Source of the DNA: Myoxocephalus aenaeus
Taxonomy: Eukaryota; Chordata; Actinopteri; Perciformes; Cottidae
Length of the DNA stretch: 64,000 nt
Reading direction: 5' to 3'
Assembly (NCBI GenBank): GCA_038501785.1
Contig: JBAMJR010000196.1
Span: forward strand, 440,501 to 504,500
Position numbers and translations under genes: made by a program. The notes under the pieces are model-generated. The model had not been told where the DNA came from. It did no database searches and worked only from the letters and a program-made list of their open reading frames with translations. Positions 20,460 to 32,330 of this stretch are shown here, one piece after another. The number at the start of each line of letters is the position of its first letter. Position 1 is the first letter of the stretch.

Positions 20460-21745
20460 ATACAGTCAGTATGAGTTCAATGTAAGAAAGTTAACGGTGA
20501 TAGGGACAACAGTTGATTATGCACCGTTCAGTCATAGACACGGAAGGGAACAGCCAACACGGCACTATTTACTGACGCGCTAACCGCTACGAAGCTCTCG
20601 TCAACACACAAGTTATGTTATTTACTGTCTTACAAACATATAATGGAGGTCCAACACTACTGGTCGTACTATGTTCACTGTAACAAGTTAACGTGATAGA
20701 TTCAACAATTGATTATGCCCCGTTCTGTTATACGGTGTGTGGTGTAGCGGACCCAAATGCAACAGCCGCAGCAGTTCTGGTTCAAAAGGCTGACTTTATT
20801 CGTCGGTCAAAACAAAATATCACAAGTAGATTCCAACTCAAAAACACCAGGGAAGTCCAGCGAGTCGGGAGGGCAACTCTACCGCTCTCGTGAGCAAGCT
20901 ACGCACTTGCAGCTTGCCAGACTGGTAATGGTACGACCTGACGAAGGGCCAGGTCACGCTGTGGACCTTAAATAACCAGCTGGCGATCAAGGCAATGGTC
21001 CACAGCTGGGCTGAAGGAGGGGGCGTGGCAGTGGGCGGAAACCAGGAGGAGAAACTGTAGACTGACATAAAGAAAAACATTAGCACATGGCCCACAACCA
21101 CAAAACTGACAGGAAGGGGGGAAACAGGGGAGCACACATTAAGAGCGGACCGAGAATCCAACACGTTCAGTCATATATACGGAAGATAACAGCCAACAAG
21201 GCACTGTGTACTTACGTGCTAATCGCTACGTAGCTCTCGTCAACACACACGTTATTTACTGTCTTACAAACATATAATGGAGGTCCAACACCACTGGTCG
21301 TACTATGTTCACTGTAACAAGTTAACGTGATAGATTCAACAATTGATTATGCCCCGTTTAGTCATATATACGGAAGATAACAGCCAACAAGGCACTGTGT
21401 ACTTACGTGCTAATCATTACGTAGCTCTCGTCAACACACACGTTATTTACTGTCTTACAAACATATAATGGAGGTCCAACACTACTGGTCGTACTATGTT
21501 CACTGTAACAAGTTAACGTGATAGAGACAACAATTGATTATGCCCCGTTTAGTCATATATACGGAAGATAACAGCCAACAAGGCACTGTGTACTGACGTG
21601 CTAACTGCTACAAAGCTCTCGTCAACACACATGTTATTTACTGTCTTACAAACACATAATGGAGGTCCAGCACTACTGGTCGTACTATGTTCACTGTAAC
21701 AAGTTAACGTGATAGATTCAACAATTGATTACTCACCGTTCAGTC
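20460..21745. repeat. 188-190 bp tandem array (about four units) inside copy B
   Basis: Units start near 20470, 21164, 21356 and 21546. The last three are very similar to each other, and the first is more diverged. All carry TGTTCACTGTAACAAGTTAA-like words. The solo LTR lies between the first two. Confidence 0.85.
20726..21163 (-). mobile_element. Solo LTR (Ty3/Gypsy-like), 5-bp target duplication
   Basis: 438 bp with TG...CA ends and the duplication CGTTC at 20721-20725 and 21164-21168. On the minus strand it has a TATTTAAGG promoter-like word near 20970 and an AATAAAG signal near 20800, in LTR order. A 5-bp duplication suits Ty3/Gypsy elements. No internal region remains, so it probably arose by LTR-LTR recombination. 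Confidence 0.85.
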
Positions 21746-22069
21746 TCACAGAAACGCTGTGGCCAGCTATCTGGCCCGTTAGCTCCGGCTAGCTCCTGTT
21801 AGTGAATCCTTCAGCTCTGAAGCTGCTCCGTCTGCCCCCTCCAATATAGCTCTGCTCAGGACTCTTTGCTTGGCATCTTCTGACTCACAGTGAAGCTTTG
21901 CACGCCTCATACATGTCCATGTTTAGATGCTCAGACGCGGAAGTGGAAACCATATCCGCCAGATTTTTAACATATTTATGTGACGTATTATTGTGATGAT
22001 TATAATTTTATTAAACATTTAGACACCTGGTGTAACGCTTCGACGCGGTCGCCGACCTCAGAGGGTTAA

Positions 22070-23519
22070 CAACATTTACTTGTACTTTTACTTCAAATAC
22101 TTAAGTCATTTAATATCAGAAACTTACTTTTGATACTTAAGTACAGTAAATATCAGATACTTTAACACTTTTGTATGTCCTCACAGGCCACTATAGCCTG
22201 TGATTGGTGGAGCAATTTGCAGCCTCTGGACCCCAAAAAACTCTCTTTAAGAATAATAATTAAAAAAAATATTCTGACAGTTTTATCTCCCTATTTTATT
22301 CTATCATTTGTGGTTTGAGATTTAAATGCATCTCAGTTATTTATTAAATAAGTACACGTGTTAATAACGCAGATCTTCAGGCCACATTTCTAGTTTAGTG
22401 AAACCCACAGTAGGCCCAGACAGACCAGATGCTTGATGACGTGCAAAGAGGATACAAAACAATTGTATTAAACTAAATTTCTGTCTTCAACAGGATCATG
22501 AGGTCGTCCGAGCTGCCAGAAGCCCGTTTCACACAAAAAAAAAAGGTGTGTTTGTCACGTAACACGGATGGAGGCGTCCTTCCCTCCAAACATGCAGATT
22601 ATTCCGAAGCAACTTTAACTTTTTTAGATCCTGCTCATCAGGAGCCGGGAGGAATTCATTCTCCCACTGAGAGGCGACTCTGATCTTTCCCATCGTCTCC
22701 ACCATCGGCCCTGCAGCCTCTCAGGGTTTCCTCTGATTTGTACTTTGGGTGAAGCAAATTGCATCAAACTTGTTGCCCTGAATAAAAAAGGCATATATTT
22801 TTTGCGCTACCCGACAGCTGACGGAGGCTCGGCCTGAGTGGTGGGTGCAGAACGATGTAATAAACACCAACAGATCATATTTTGATTTGATGCAACATCG
22901 ATGCGACGTTCACAGGAAATCAGAATGTTATAAAGAGGAAGTTACGGATTGTAGTACGACACCAACACAATACATTTAATTTCTTTCCGTCCGTGAAACA
23001 CAAACGGGACGCAAAAGTGAAATCCTCGTGCATGCACTCATGAAATATAGTTTATTTTATTGCAGTATATTCTGCAGGTTAGTGATGAAAACTGAAGGCT
23101 CCATTGTTTCATCATATTCCTTTCAATACATATTCATACAGATTTATCAATATCAGGAGTTAAAGCAGATATATTGACGGAATGGATGGAATTTATTTTT
23201 ATGTTTCATCTTTCCTCTTTTACTTTTTTAACAATGTATTACTTATTAATAAATCAATATTGAAAATTAATAAAGTCAGACACATTCCAAACACTGCAGA
23301 AGATTGAGTTTAATGTCATATGTGTTTAAGAAAAAACAGCAATTTAATCTTCAAGAATCCAGAACTAAGAAACCTATTTGACATGTTTTCATAACAAATC
23401 TCAATAGATGAATTGAGTAGCAGTTTGTCTTCCGTCTGGATACTTTTGTAACATTTTAAATACAAATGTTGGAGCAAAAAGAGATTATTGATAAAAGTGG
23501 ATTCATTGTTAGACTCAGA
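22070..23519. other. No gene; hAT-related fragment and a candidate conserved block
   Basis: 22077-22175 is an inverted, diverged copy of part of the hAT at 58.8 kb (CAGATACTTTAACACTTTTG and neighbours). The part 22490-22870 has balanced composition with homeobox-like words and could be conserved noncoding DNA. The remainder to 23519 is AT-rich. No coding frame is convincing. Confidence 0.45.
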
Positions 23520-23965
23520 GGACCTCCCTCTTGTATCCTGGTGTTTGGATCCGAATATGCTGGCGGTGCGTTCAGGTTCCAGCCCTCCTACTTTTATCCT
23601 GGTGTTTGGATCTGAATATGCTGGCGGTGCGTTCATGTTCCGGCCCTCCTACTTGTATCCTGGTGTATGTATCCGAACATGTCGGTGTTGCGTTCAGGTT
23701 CCACCCTTCTCTCTTGTTTTAACTGATGTTTTCTGGCTGTTTAGATCCAAAGCCGGTAGTGCATTCAGGTTCCAGCCCTCCTACTTGTATCCTCGTGTTT
23801 GGATCTGAATATGCTGGTGGTGTGTTCAGGTTCCGGCCCTCTTACTTGTATCCTGGTGTATGTATCCGGACATGCCAGTGTTACGTTAAGGTTCCACCCT
23901 TCTCTCTTGTTTTAACTGATGTTTTCTGGCTGTTTGGGTCCGAAGCCGGTGGTGTGACATCTGTC
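23520..23965. repeat. 61-bp minisatellite with higher-order structure
   Basis: Monomers of about 61 bp (core TATCCTGGTGTTTGGATC...GCGTTCAGGTTCC) occur as two typical units, one variant (GTATGTATCCGAACATG) and one divergent unit (TTTTAACTGATGTTTTCTGG). This set then repeats from about 23760. The pattern is a higher-order repeat of about 245 bp in nearly two copies. Open frames on both strands are incidental. Confidence 0.85.
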
Positions 23966-24849
23966 TTGCCGAGGAGGTCAGATATCCCACAATCCTCCAT
24001 CTTCTCATCTGCTGAGCAGCCATTATCTGATTGGAGGCCATCGATGTGTAGAAATATTCCTGCAGGCCGTCGTCTCCTCGGCGGGGGGTGGAGGGGGTCG
24101 GCGCTGATGATGGTGCGGAGGAGGGGGTAGAGGGGGGGGGGGGGGGTCCATCCATCCGTTCAAATCAGCATTAATCAAGATGGCTCGCCTCATTCCTCCT
24201 CGTATCAAATCAGGCAAATGATTGCTGGCATTCAGCCGTCGAGGCCCGTCGACGGTGAGGGGGGCCGAGCGGCGCCGCAATCAGACCGCCGCTCGCTTTC
24301 CTCAGAAGATCCCTGCCGCAGAATCACAGTGTTTTTCTTCTCTTAACTAATGGTTTAATAAAAAGGACGATGATTGACGTGCGGGAAATAAAAAGAAAAC
24401 CGACGTTGTGTTTTTCACACGCCCCCAAACGCGCATAACGTAAACCTGAAGCCGAGAGTATTTAGATCAGCTCGTCCTCAAAATACTCATCATTCAGTTG
24501 CTGTGTTTTTTGTATTTATTTCTTCTTCTCTCAATCAAGCTCGGTTCCAGCGGCGATAATTTCATTTCCACTGTGGTGTAAATACGGCAGACTGTCCCCG
24601 AACACCACAGAAGAAGATTTTATCACATTTCTGATCTCAGAGCTGCAGGGACAGAAAGTTCCTCTTTAGAACAATGATACCGCTTAAATTCTTAATCATC
24701 ACCTCACATATGTAATTATGGGACATATGTTTCAATGTGACCCTGCAGTTTCAGTTTGACTTCAACAATTTGTTTTGTGTCTACAGTACAGCGTCCTTTA
24801 ACCTCATCTAAGACCTTTAAAATCTTTAAAACCTTCTTGAAAACGCTCA
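23966..24849. other. No gene; poly-G run and candidate conserved noncoding block
   Basis: A poly-G run lies at about 24133-24147. The following 24150-24330 (CAAATCAGCATTAATCAAGA, GGCAAATGATTGCTGGCATT) resembles conserved noncoding DNA. No reading frame is supported. Confidence 0.4.
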
Positions 24850-26390
24850 TCTTCAGTTCGTCAAAAAGGACATCGCCATCTCCCCAAGAAAGTCCTTAGC
24901 TCCCAAAAATATCTTTGTTCCCAAAGTGTCCTCGCTCGTTTGTATATGTCCCCTCAGTCAGGGCCAGACTACCTGTCATCACCTTTTTCTTTTGGGGTTT
25001 TTAACATCTCCACAAAAGTCCTAATTTTGCCCAATTTTGTCACTTTCTCCAAAGTGTCCCCCGATCCCTTAATGTCCTCAAAGTAAGGACCAGACATGGT
25101 GTCATTTTCTTTCTTTTTTTTATGACGACGACTGACACTTTTTGCTAAAAATGTTAAAGTGAGAACTCAACAAAATGTCGATACTTTGTCCAACTTTTTC
25201 AAGACTGACCTTATTTTGCACAGTTTTGTCACTTTTTCCAAATGTCTTCCTACAAATTGTCTTCACACGCCCTGCTCAGACAATCAGACAAAGTGTCTTC
25301 AATTTCAAAGCTGATCCCACTTTCCCAAAATGTCTTGATTTCAAAAATGTCCTTACTATCTCTTTATTTCCTCAAAATATAGGCCAGACATCCTTTTTTT
25401 GGTATAATATAATAATTATTATTTGTCAAACATTTAAAAAATGTCCTTGATTTTCCAAAATGTCAAATACAAATGGTCCTCCCTGAGGACCAGGTACACT
25501 TTCACACTTCTCAAAACTGTCCTCATATTTATTTTAAATATGTTACTTTTCCCAAATGTCCCAAAAAATGTACTCGCCTTTGCACAATTTCCTCAACGAC
25601 CAGACACAATGTCCCACATGTCTTTGATTGTCTTCAATTTCAAAGCTATTCCCACTTTTCCCAAAATGTCTTGGTTTCCAAAGTGTCCTGACTATCTATT
25701 GATGTCCTCCAAGCGAAGTCTTAACTTTACAAAACAATCTTTGGTTGTCCAAAAATGTTTTTGAAAACATTCCTAAAATCATTTTCAAAATGTCAAAGAC
25801 AAAATGTCCTCACTGATGACCAGATTAGTTGTCGCACTTTTTAAAACTGTCCTCATTTATCACAATTTTGCCGCTTTCCCCAAAATGTCTGTTGTGTCCA
25901 AAGTGTCTTCCCAAACCGTCAATGTCGTAAAAATTGTCCTCATCTTTCTAAAAATGTGTCTTTGCTTGTTCCAAAAAAATATCCCTGCCTTTCCGAAATA
26001 TTCTCAAAATGAGGAGCAGACAGATTGTCTTCAAACTGTCCCACTTTTTCAGAAATGTTCCCACTATTTGACAACTTTCCCAAAAAATAAATCTCTTCCC
26101 CAAAATGTTCTATCAGACAAAATGTCATAACTTTACCACAAACATCTACAAACTATCCTCATCTTTCAAAAATGTCTCTTTCCATAAATATACAAAATGA
26201 GGAGCAGACAGAACGTCCTCACTTTTCAAAAATCTTTCCTCACTTTTTTCAAAAGTGTTCTCACGTTCTAAAAAAAATAGTCCACTTTGTTAAAAGATGT
26301 CATTTCATTTCCAAAAGATGTCGTCGCTCCTCAGAGCTGTCGGCTCTCATTTTCTTAAATTTTGCAACGTTCCAAAAATGTTTTTTTTAT
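24850..26390. repeat. Degenerate nested repeat array rich in CAAAATGTCC
   Basis: Short units built on TTTCCCAAAATGTCCTC recur at irregular 30-60 bp spacing. On top of this a longer unit of about 335 bp is visible: TCTTCAATTTCAAAGCT at 25296 and 25631, and the CTCAAAACTGTCCTCAT-type segment near 25500 and 25835. The open frames here simply read through the repeat. An old, decaying satellite-like array is the simplest explanation. Confidence 0.7.
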
Positions 26391-26989
26391 TTGATCTCAT
26401 TATAGAAACACCTGTAACTATAACAGATGAAATAGAATTTAAATGTGTTTACCTCATCAAAGAGGAGATTCGAAGGATCCCAGAATTTGTATTTATATTT
26501 ATGTGGCATTATTACAAATAAACAGTTTTTTTTAAGAAAGCAAACATGAATTTAATTAGATGACAATGCGACGATCGAAACATGTTAATTACTAGAAGTG
26601 TTTCTAAACAAAAGTATTGTGAAGGTGAAACTTGGCACCAGGTAGCTCACCTGAGCCAACACGCAAGGAGGAAAGGGGGTGTCGCCAAGCCCATTTGTTC
26701 CTACGGAGTGATATACTAATAATTAAAAATTTTAACTTTTTGCTTTGTTATAGTAATTTATAGTGTTTTTTTCTTCATAAAATCACACAATTCAAATAAT
26801 AAGGAAATAAAAGATTTATTTATTCTCAGTGTAAATAAAGTCTAATAATGAGCTCGGAGCATTTAAAAAAAAATATTTTCAATATATTAACATTAAACAT
26901 GAATACAAAAATGAGGTTTGTCAAACAATAATATAGTACAGAAAAAAGAAGAAAACAACACATCAGACAAACAGACATAACAAAACAAA
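26391..26989. other. AT-rich DNA, nothing recognised
   Basis: AT-rich with A-runs. A more GC-rich patch (26620-26710) has no identified function. Confidence 0.5.
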
Positions 26990-28440
26990 ACAAGAGAACA
27001 AATTAAATAAGAATACAATCACCACGACACCCCTTTATTATCTTTTACCTGTAAATTTGCATACACAACCCTGCATTTATACCTGCATTGTCCTGAGCAC
27101 ATACATCCGAGTACTTGACCACTCCTCTAATTTGTTAAAAAAGCCATTAGATTTTTCCATGCTTGATCAGTTTGGCTTGAACTGTTCTTTACCCTGGAGA
27201 TCATATTTTCAAAGGCATGAGTTTAAGCCATTCTGTGAGCGTGAGCCTTGCTGCCACCATAAAACCTGTAAATGGCAGTCTAATCTCTGCTTTGGTAAGG
27301 CCTGGTGGCAATAACGATGTGTCCCTTAATAAACAAAATTGTGGAGATTCTGGTAAAGGCCGTTTGAGCCACCCTTCTAGGTTGTTCAGTACTATACCTT
27401 CCAAAAAGGCAACACATTGGAGCATTCCCACATAGCATGTAGAAAAGTGCCCATTTCTACGTTACATTTCCAACATTTATTATCCTGCATCAAGCCCATT
27501 TTATACAGTGTCAGAGTAGTAAAATAATATCTATGTACAATGTTGTAGTGAGTAAATTTGCTTTGTGCATCCCTTGTAGCCCAGTTTACCTTTGATATAA
27601 TTTCTCGCCATACATCTTCCCTAATCTCGATGTCGAGATCTTTTTACCATACTAATCTCAGGCCTTCGCACATTCCAGCTTGAATATTTGTCATTGTTCG
27701 ATAGAATATTGAGGCAGAGAACTCCTGAATCTTATTCTCTTCTTTCTCTTCTCTTTTCAGTCCGAACCCGGACCCCATGCTACTCCTCAACTGTAAATAC
27801 TTCCAGAAATCCCCCTTCTCATCTAAATTAAATGTTTTTTTAAGGTGAGCTCGTGTAAGCTCGAATGCTTTAAATTAGCCATCTCTGTAGAGATCTTTGA
27901 TAACATGTATTCCTTTTGCCAGCCATGTATCCCATAGAAATACTTTTTTCCCTAAACAGATTGGAGGGTTATTCCAAGTGGAGGAGTAGCTTTGTATATA
28001 TTGAGAGATCCCTAGAATCTTATGTGCCCTTACCCATGCCCACTTAGAGTGTTGTAAAATTAGATTTCCTTGATCTATATTTGTTGTGTGTTTTTGTGAT
28101 AACGAGTCCATAACCTGGAATGTAGCTGTTAATTCCTCTTCCATCTTTACCCATGCAGGGTTGGACTCATAATTTGTCCAGTGCCGAGCTAGCTTATTTA
28201 TTTTGACTGCTATGCTATATAATTCCATATTTGGAAGAGCCAATCCCCCACTATTCCTTGAGGCAAAGAGCTTTTTCATACTGATTCTAGGCTTTTTACC
28301 ACTCCATAAAAAATCCCTAATTAATTGGTTATAGTGTTTAAAGATTCCTTCGGAAATGGTTACAGGTATCATCATAGAGATGTAATTAAATTGTAATTCA
28401 TCTATTTTATATTCATGTGAAAACATCTGGATGTATTCTA
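26990..28440 (-). mobile_element. 5'-truncated Tx1/L1-group LINE remnant
   Basis: The minus strand from 28426 to 27875 encodes 183 codons of the C-terminal part of an L1/Tx1-type ORF2: FLWSGKKPRISMKKL, then GGLALPNMELYSIAVK and further. In other frames it continues with HRYYFTTLTLYKMGL and CWKCNVEMGTFLHAMWEC, a C-terminal cysteine motif of L1-type proteins (about 27420-27560), and it ends near 27201. Several stops and frameshifts are present. The endonuclease and the reverse transcriptase core are absent. The 3' UTR extends to about 26990. A decayed, dead copy. Confidence 0.85.
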
Positions 28441-29660
28441 GTTCATCACCAACACTACATTTTACTTGATTACATTTAATTGATTGATTTACCTTGAGCC
28501 AGTACTATATTTCACTGAGCAGAGCCTGAACTCATCATCATGTAACTGAAGTGAACCTCCGCTGGTTCTCCGTCAGCGGTGCTGCTAACGTTACTAGCTC
28601 TCCTCCTGCTGGTTCTCCGTTAGAGGTGCTGCTAACGTTACTAGCTCTCCTCCTGTTGGTTGTTTACAAAGTCACATGATCAGAGATCCGAGACTTCAGC
28701 TGCTCACAGGAGCAAACGGTGCATTTTATTGGGGGACTATTTTCAGCGGCGGACTAATCCACATTTGGTGGATTATTGGTGTTCAACAGGGGAAGGTGTG
28801 TATTCATTACCTGTATATCCGACTGTCTTCCCACGCTCCACCTGTTCCTCCGGGTGTCTGGAGTGACTGCCTCACCACTCTCCCCAGGGACCAGCTGTGG
28901 TTTTGGGGCCATGCTACCGCAACTGTCCCCCATCTCCTGGCTCTCCTAATCCCTTCAGGACACAGAGGTCTGAGAAACACGTCGAGAGGCTTCTCCCAGA
29001 ACCAACCAGTCTGTCATTAAATCATCATTACGCCTCCAGCAGTTGGTGACCGAGAGAGACGGGAGCTTTCTATCAGAGCTGCATGTTCTTCATCGTTTAT
29101 TCTTATTAGAAAGACACTTAGGTGCTGCAGAGAAGCATCCGAATGAACGCTACGAGCAGGCAGATTGGAAATAAAGCAAAAAGAACTAGATTCTAAACTA
29201 CCAGGAGATGATACAGACGAGGAGGAGGAGGAGGTCCACAGGGAGTCCTGACAGTGGGAATGTTTGGCATTAGGCGGCCGAGGCGGAGCGATGACCAGGT
29301 GACAACAGATTGTGTTTCTGGATAATTGAAGGATCGCTGGATTTAAAATGCTGTCGGCGGATCAACAGACAGCCCAGGATGTCCGGAGGCCTCTCAGGCG
29401 CTTGAACCGTTGGTCATTTGCACAAAAGTTTCAGTTAATGGAAAACATGGAGGAGATCATGTGACAGTGAAGCAAAGCGGAGACGATTCCTACGGAGTCA
29501 CAAGCAAAAAAAAGAGAGTTTGTAGAAACAATAATGCACTGTAATCCGTAGATATCTCTCAGAAGTATTTCACCATCTTTTCTAAATTTAACTGATAGTT
29601 TCCTGTGAAGACAGATAGTTGAAGTCTAGAACAATACACACACAAAAAATAAAAATAATA

Positions 29661-29664
<4 letters not shown>
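28441..29664. other. No gene; 2.5-copy 62-bp repeat and candidate regulatory-like DNA
   Basis: At 28561-28655 a roughly 62-bp unit containing GTGCTGCTAACGTTACTAGC occurs twice plus a partial copy. From 28660 to 29030 the sequence is GC-balanced with a 114-codon open frame, but no family is recognised. 29240-29400 (GGATAATTGAAGGATCGCTG and neighbours) could be conserved noncoding DNA. Confidence 0.4.

Positions 29665-29710
<46 letters not shown>
29665..29710. repeat. (AT)n microsatellite
   Basis: About 23 AT dinucleotides preceded by AATAATAAT. Confidence 0.97.
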
Positions 29711-29713
<3 letters not shown>

Positions 29714-31794
29714 GACTTTGAGGACTTTATAGTGGTCTCATATTTAAGGTTTCAGTTTCTCAGGAACACGACTGTATTCAGTTAATTCTGTCTTGTTAGA
29801 AATGATTTGTAATCAAAGTTATCAAAGTTATTTATCCATTTGTCACATGCTCAACAATCAGAGCGAAGCAATTAAACTTATTAGATTTCCTCCAACAATG
29901 CTTGTGTAAAAATAAAATGACGAAATTAGAATCTGTGATATGAAATAGTATAGAAGATTACATTTTGGGATACAATGTACCAAATATAGAATACAGTGTT
30001 ATGTATTTGTGTAATGAGACGTGAACAGCAGTAAAAGTAATGTGACGTTGAGTTTATTTAAGTTTTTCCAAAAAACTGGATTTAGCAATTAAAAATAAAA
30101 ATGATGAACATTTATTTTTATTTTTTTACAGTTTCTCCAGAAAATTGTCAAAATACTACATTTTGACAGATGTAATTTTCCGAACGCCCATCATGTTTTT
30201 GTTTTTTTAAAGACTAAACCCACGTTAACATGACGGTTCTAGACTGACCAGTATAAGTACATCAGCATTGTACCACTGGACAACCACTGGACAACAACTA
30301 CAATTTTAATAAGAAAGTTAGAAAGTGTTTCTAAAGATGGTCAAATGTAAATTAAGTTTAAAGGTGATTTGTTACCAGAACATTTATATCCTTTAACCGT
30401 TCTGTTTTTCTGATTCATCTTTGATATTAAACTGAATATCGAGTGTCGATGAGAAACGAGATATTTGAAGGTGTCACCTCAAACTCTTCTTCCGGTTTAT
30501 TTTTCCATTATTTGACCAGAATCAGCTCATCAGAACCGAAACGATAAGTTACTTCATCAATCGACAGAATGATATGAATCGGAAAGATTTAATTTACGTT
30601 TTTGTGTGTCACAACTGCAAAAAGTCAAGAATCCAAAAATAAATTTACTAAAAAAAAATATGTATAAAAAAAAAAAAGTGTTTTAAAACAAATAGTCGGA
30701 ATGTGAAAATGTTCACTGTGTAAATAATCGACTATTAATCGTCTAAATGTATCTTTTTTTAGCAAAAAGTGCCGTGCAAGCTTCTGAATTGTGAATATTA
30801 TCAGTTGTTCTGATTCGTTTTTGATATCAAACTGAATATCTTTATTTTCCTTTATAGTTTTCATAGCGCCGATGAGACAGAACGCGTCGCCTTGAACTCT
30901 CGCGATGTTCTCGGGCGTGACTTTAACAACCGGCGTCTCGCTGCTTTGAGTCTCGCTGCTTCGAGTTTCGCTGCTTCGGTCGAAACTCGATTAAAGAAGG
31001 ACGACAAACACTTTGGGATCGGGGGGCAGGGGGGCAGAGGGACACCGTAAACAATCCCACGACCCGCCTCGGACCCCTGAGCCATATTTCTAGAGGGCCG
31101 GGCCTTCGGGCGACAGAGACGATACCTGTTGGCCCCTCCCCTCTCTTCCTGATTGACAGATGGCTGCTCCATTAGATGAGAATGATAAGTGGCTCTCTGT
31201 CGGCAGAAAGGACTTCCTCTTGACCTCTGACCCCCAACCCTGACTCTTGACCCCTCTCAGGGGTCGTCCAGCGATCCCCCCCCCCCCCCCCCCCCCCCCC
31301 CATCTCTCTCTCTCTCTCGCTCTCCAGGCCTGTGTGTTGGTCTCTCGGCCGTCCACAGGTGCAGGTCAGGACTAAGTGATGTGGAGAGCAGCTTTTGTTC
31401 CTCTGGAGGAGAAATCTGTCGAGAAGACGGACGATGATGAAGAGGATGAAGAGGTAGAAGAGAGAGAGAGGAAGAGACAGATAGAGAGCTAAAGAGAGAG
31501 CGGAGGGGGGATAGAAAAGTGAAAGAGAAGAAGTTAACTTCAAACAAACAAATTCCTTCAGTCAAATTCATATTAACAAAACTCAGGTACTTTGAGGTAC
31601 TTTTGAGTATTTTTACAACGTCATAGAGGATGTGAGTAAAAGTACTAATACCAGTGTCGAAATATTTGTTGATCTCTTCCTGTATATTTTTTAATGATTA
31701 TTCATTTGTATCTATCAGATAATACATATTATATTGTTGTTATTTTTGCTTCTCTTTGAGTTGATGAGTTTCATTTCACAGCGAGTCTCCTACG
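29711..31794. other. Single-copy DNA, no gene; poly-C and CT runs
   Basis: AT-rich until about 30880. Then comes a GC-richer part with repeated TCTCGCTGCTT(C/T)GAG words (30938-30985) and a poly-C run (31276-31301) followed by CT repeats. Open frames across the poly-C/CT region are low complexity. No conserved protein is recognised. Confidence 0.5.
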
Positions 31795-32330
31795 TCCTTT
31801 CCTCCTTCCTATTTCCAGTCCATCTCTTTTCTTTCCTCTTATTTCTTCTCCATATTTCCTTCATTTTTTCCTACTTCCTATTTATCGTCTATCTTTCTCT
31901 TTCATTCCTTCCTTCCTTCATTCATTCCTTTCCTTGCTATTGTTTTCTTTCCCTTCTTTCTTCCTAATTGTTGTCAATATGTCCTTCATTCCCTCCTTTC
32001 CCCCTTCCTTTTTTTAAATCTTTCTCTTCTTCCTTCCTTTTTCTTGTTCATCTTTCTTTCCTTCCTATTTCTTCTCCATTTCTCCTTCCTTCCTTCCTTC
32101 CCTCCCTCTCCTTCCTTCCTATTTCTTGTCCATCCTTCCCCATGTCTTTCCTTCCCATTTCGTGTTCATATTTCCTTCCTTCCGTCTTTCCTATTCCTAG
32201 TCCTTCTCTCTTTCAGCACTTCCTTCTTTTCTGACTTTGCTTCCTATCTTCTTTTCCTGTCATTTTTCTTTAATCTATTCTGACCTTTCCTCGTTTCCTT
32301 CCCTCTGTATTTCTCCTTTTAACTGATCCA
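31795..32330. repeat. Pyrimidine-strand minisatellite, left arm of an inverted pair
   Basis: TTCC-rich units contain the recurring phrase CCTTCCTATTTCTTGTCCAT. The same phrase occurs as its reverse complement many times at 33240-34175. The strand is almost pure pyrimidine. Long frames encoding Phe/Ser/Leu-rich peptides are artefacts. Confidence 0.85.

Larger units (their letters stand above)
20030..22069 (-). mobile_element. piggyBac-like nonautonomous copy B with tandem array and solo LTR
   Basis: It is homologous to copy C at 20200-20390 (CAATCTCAGCTATCTATATA and following) and ends at TTAA 22066-22069 after CGACGCGGTCGCCGACCTCA. It lies head-to-tail directly after copy A. Between a splice-acceptor-like site (about 20450) and the terminal block, the region equivalent to the copy-C intron is expanded into about four units of 188-190 bp. 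Each unit contains GGAGGTCCAACACTACTGGT and TCAACAATTGATTATGCCCC. A solo LTR interrupts the array. No coding capacity. Confidence 0.7.

Noticed and set aside
25175..26521. A set of 70-130 codon frames that could be taken for a small gene cluster
   Set aside because: They repeat Cys/Pro/Lys-Met-Ser phrases because they read through the CAAAATGTCC array; no conserved domain.
28660..29020. 114-codon plus-strand frame considered as a host exon
   Set aside because: No splice sites in phase and no recognisable protein family. GC-balanced DNA alone can give this length.
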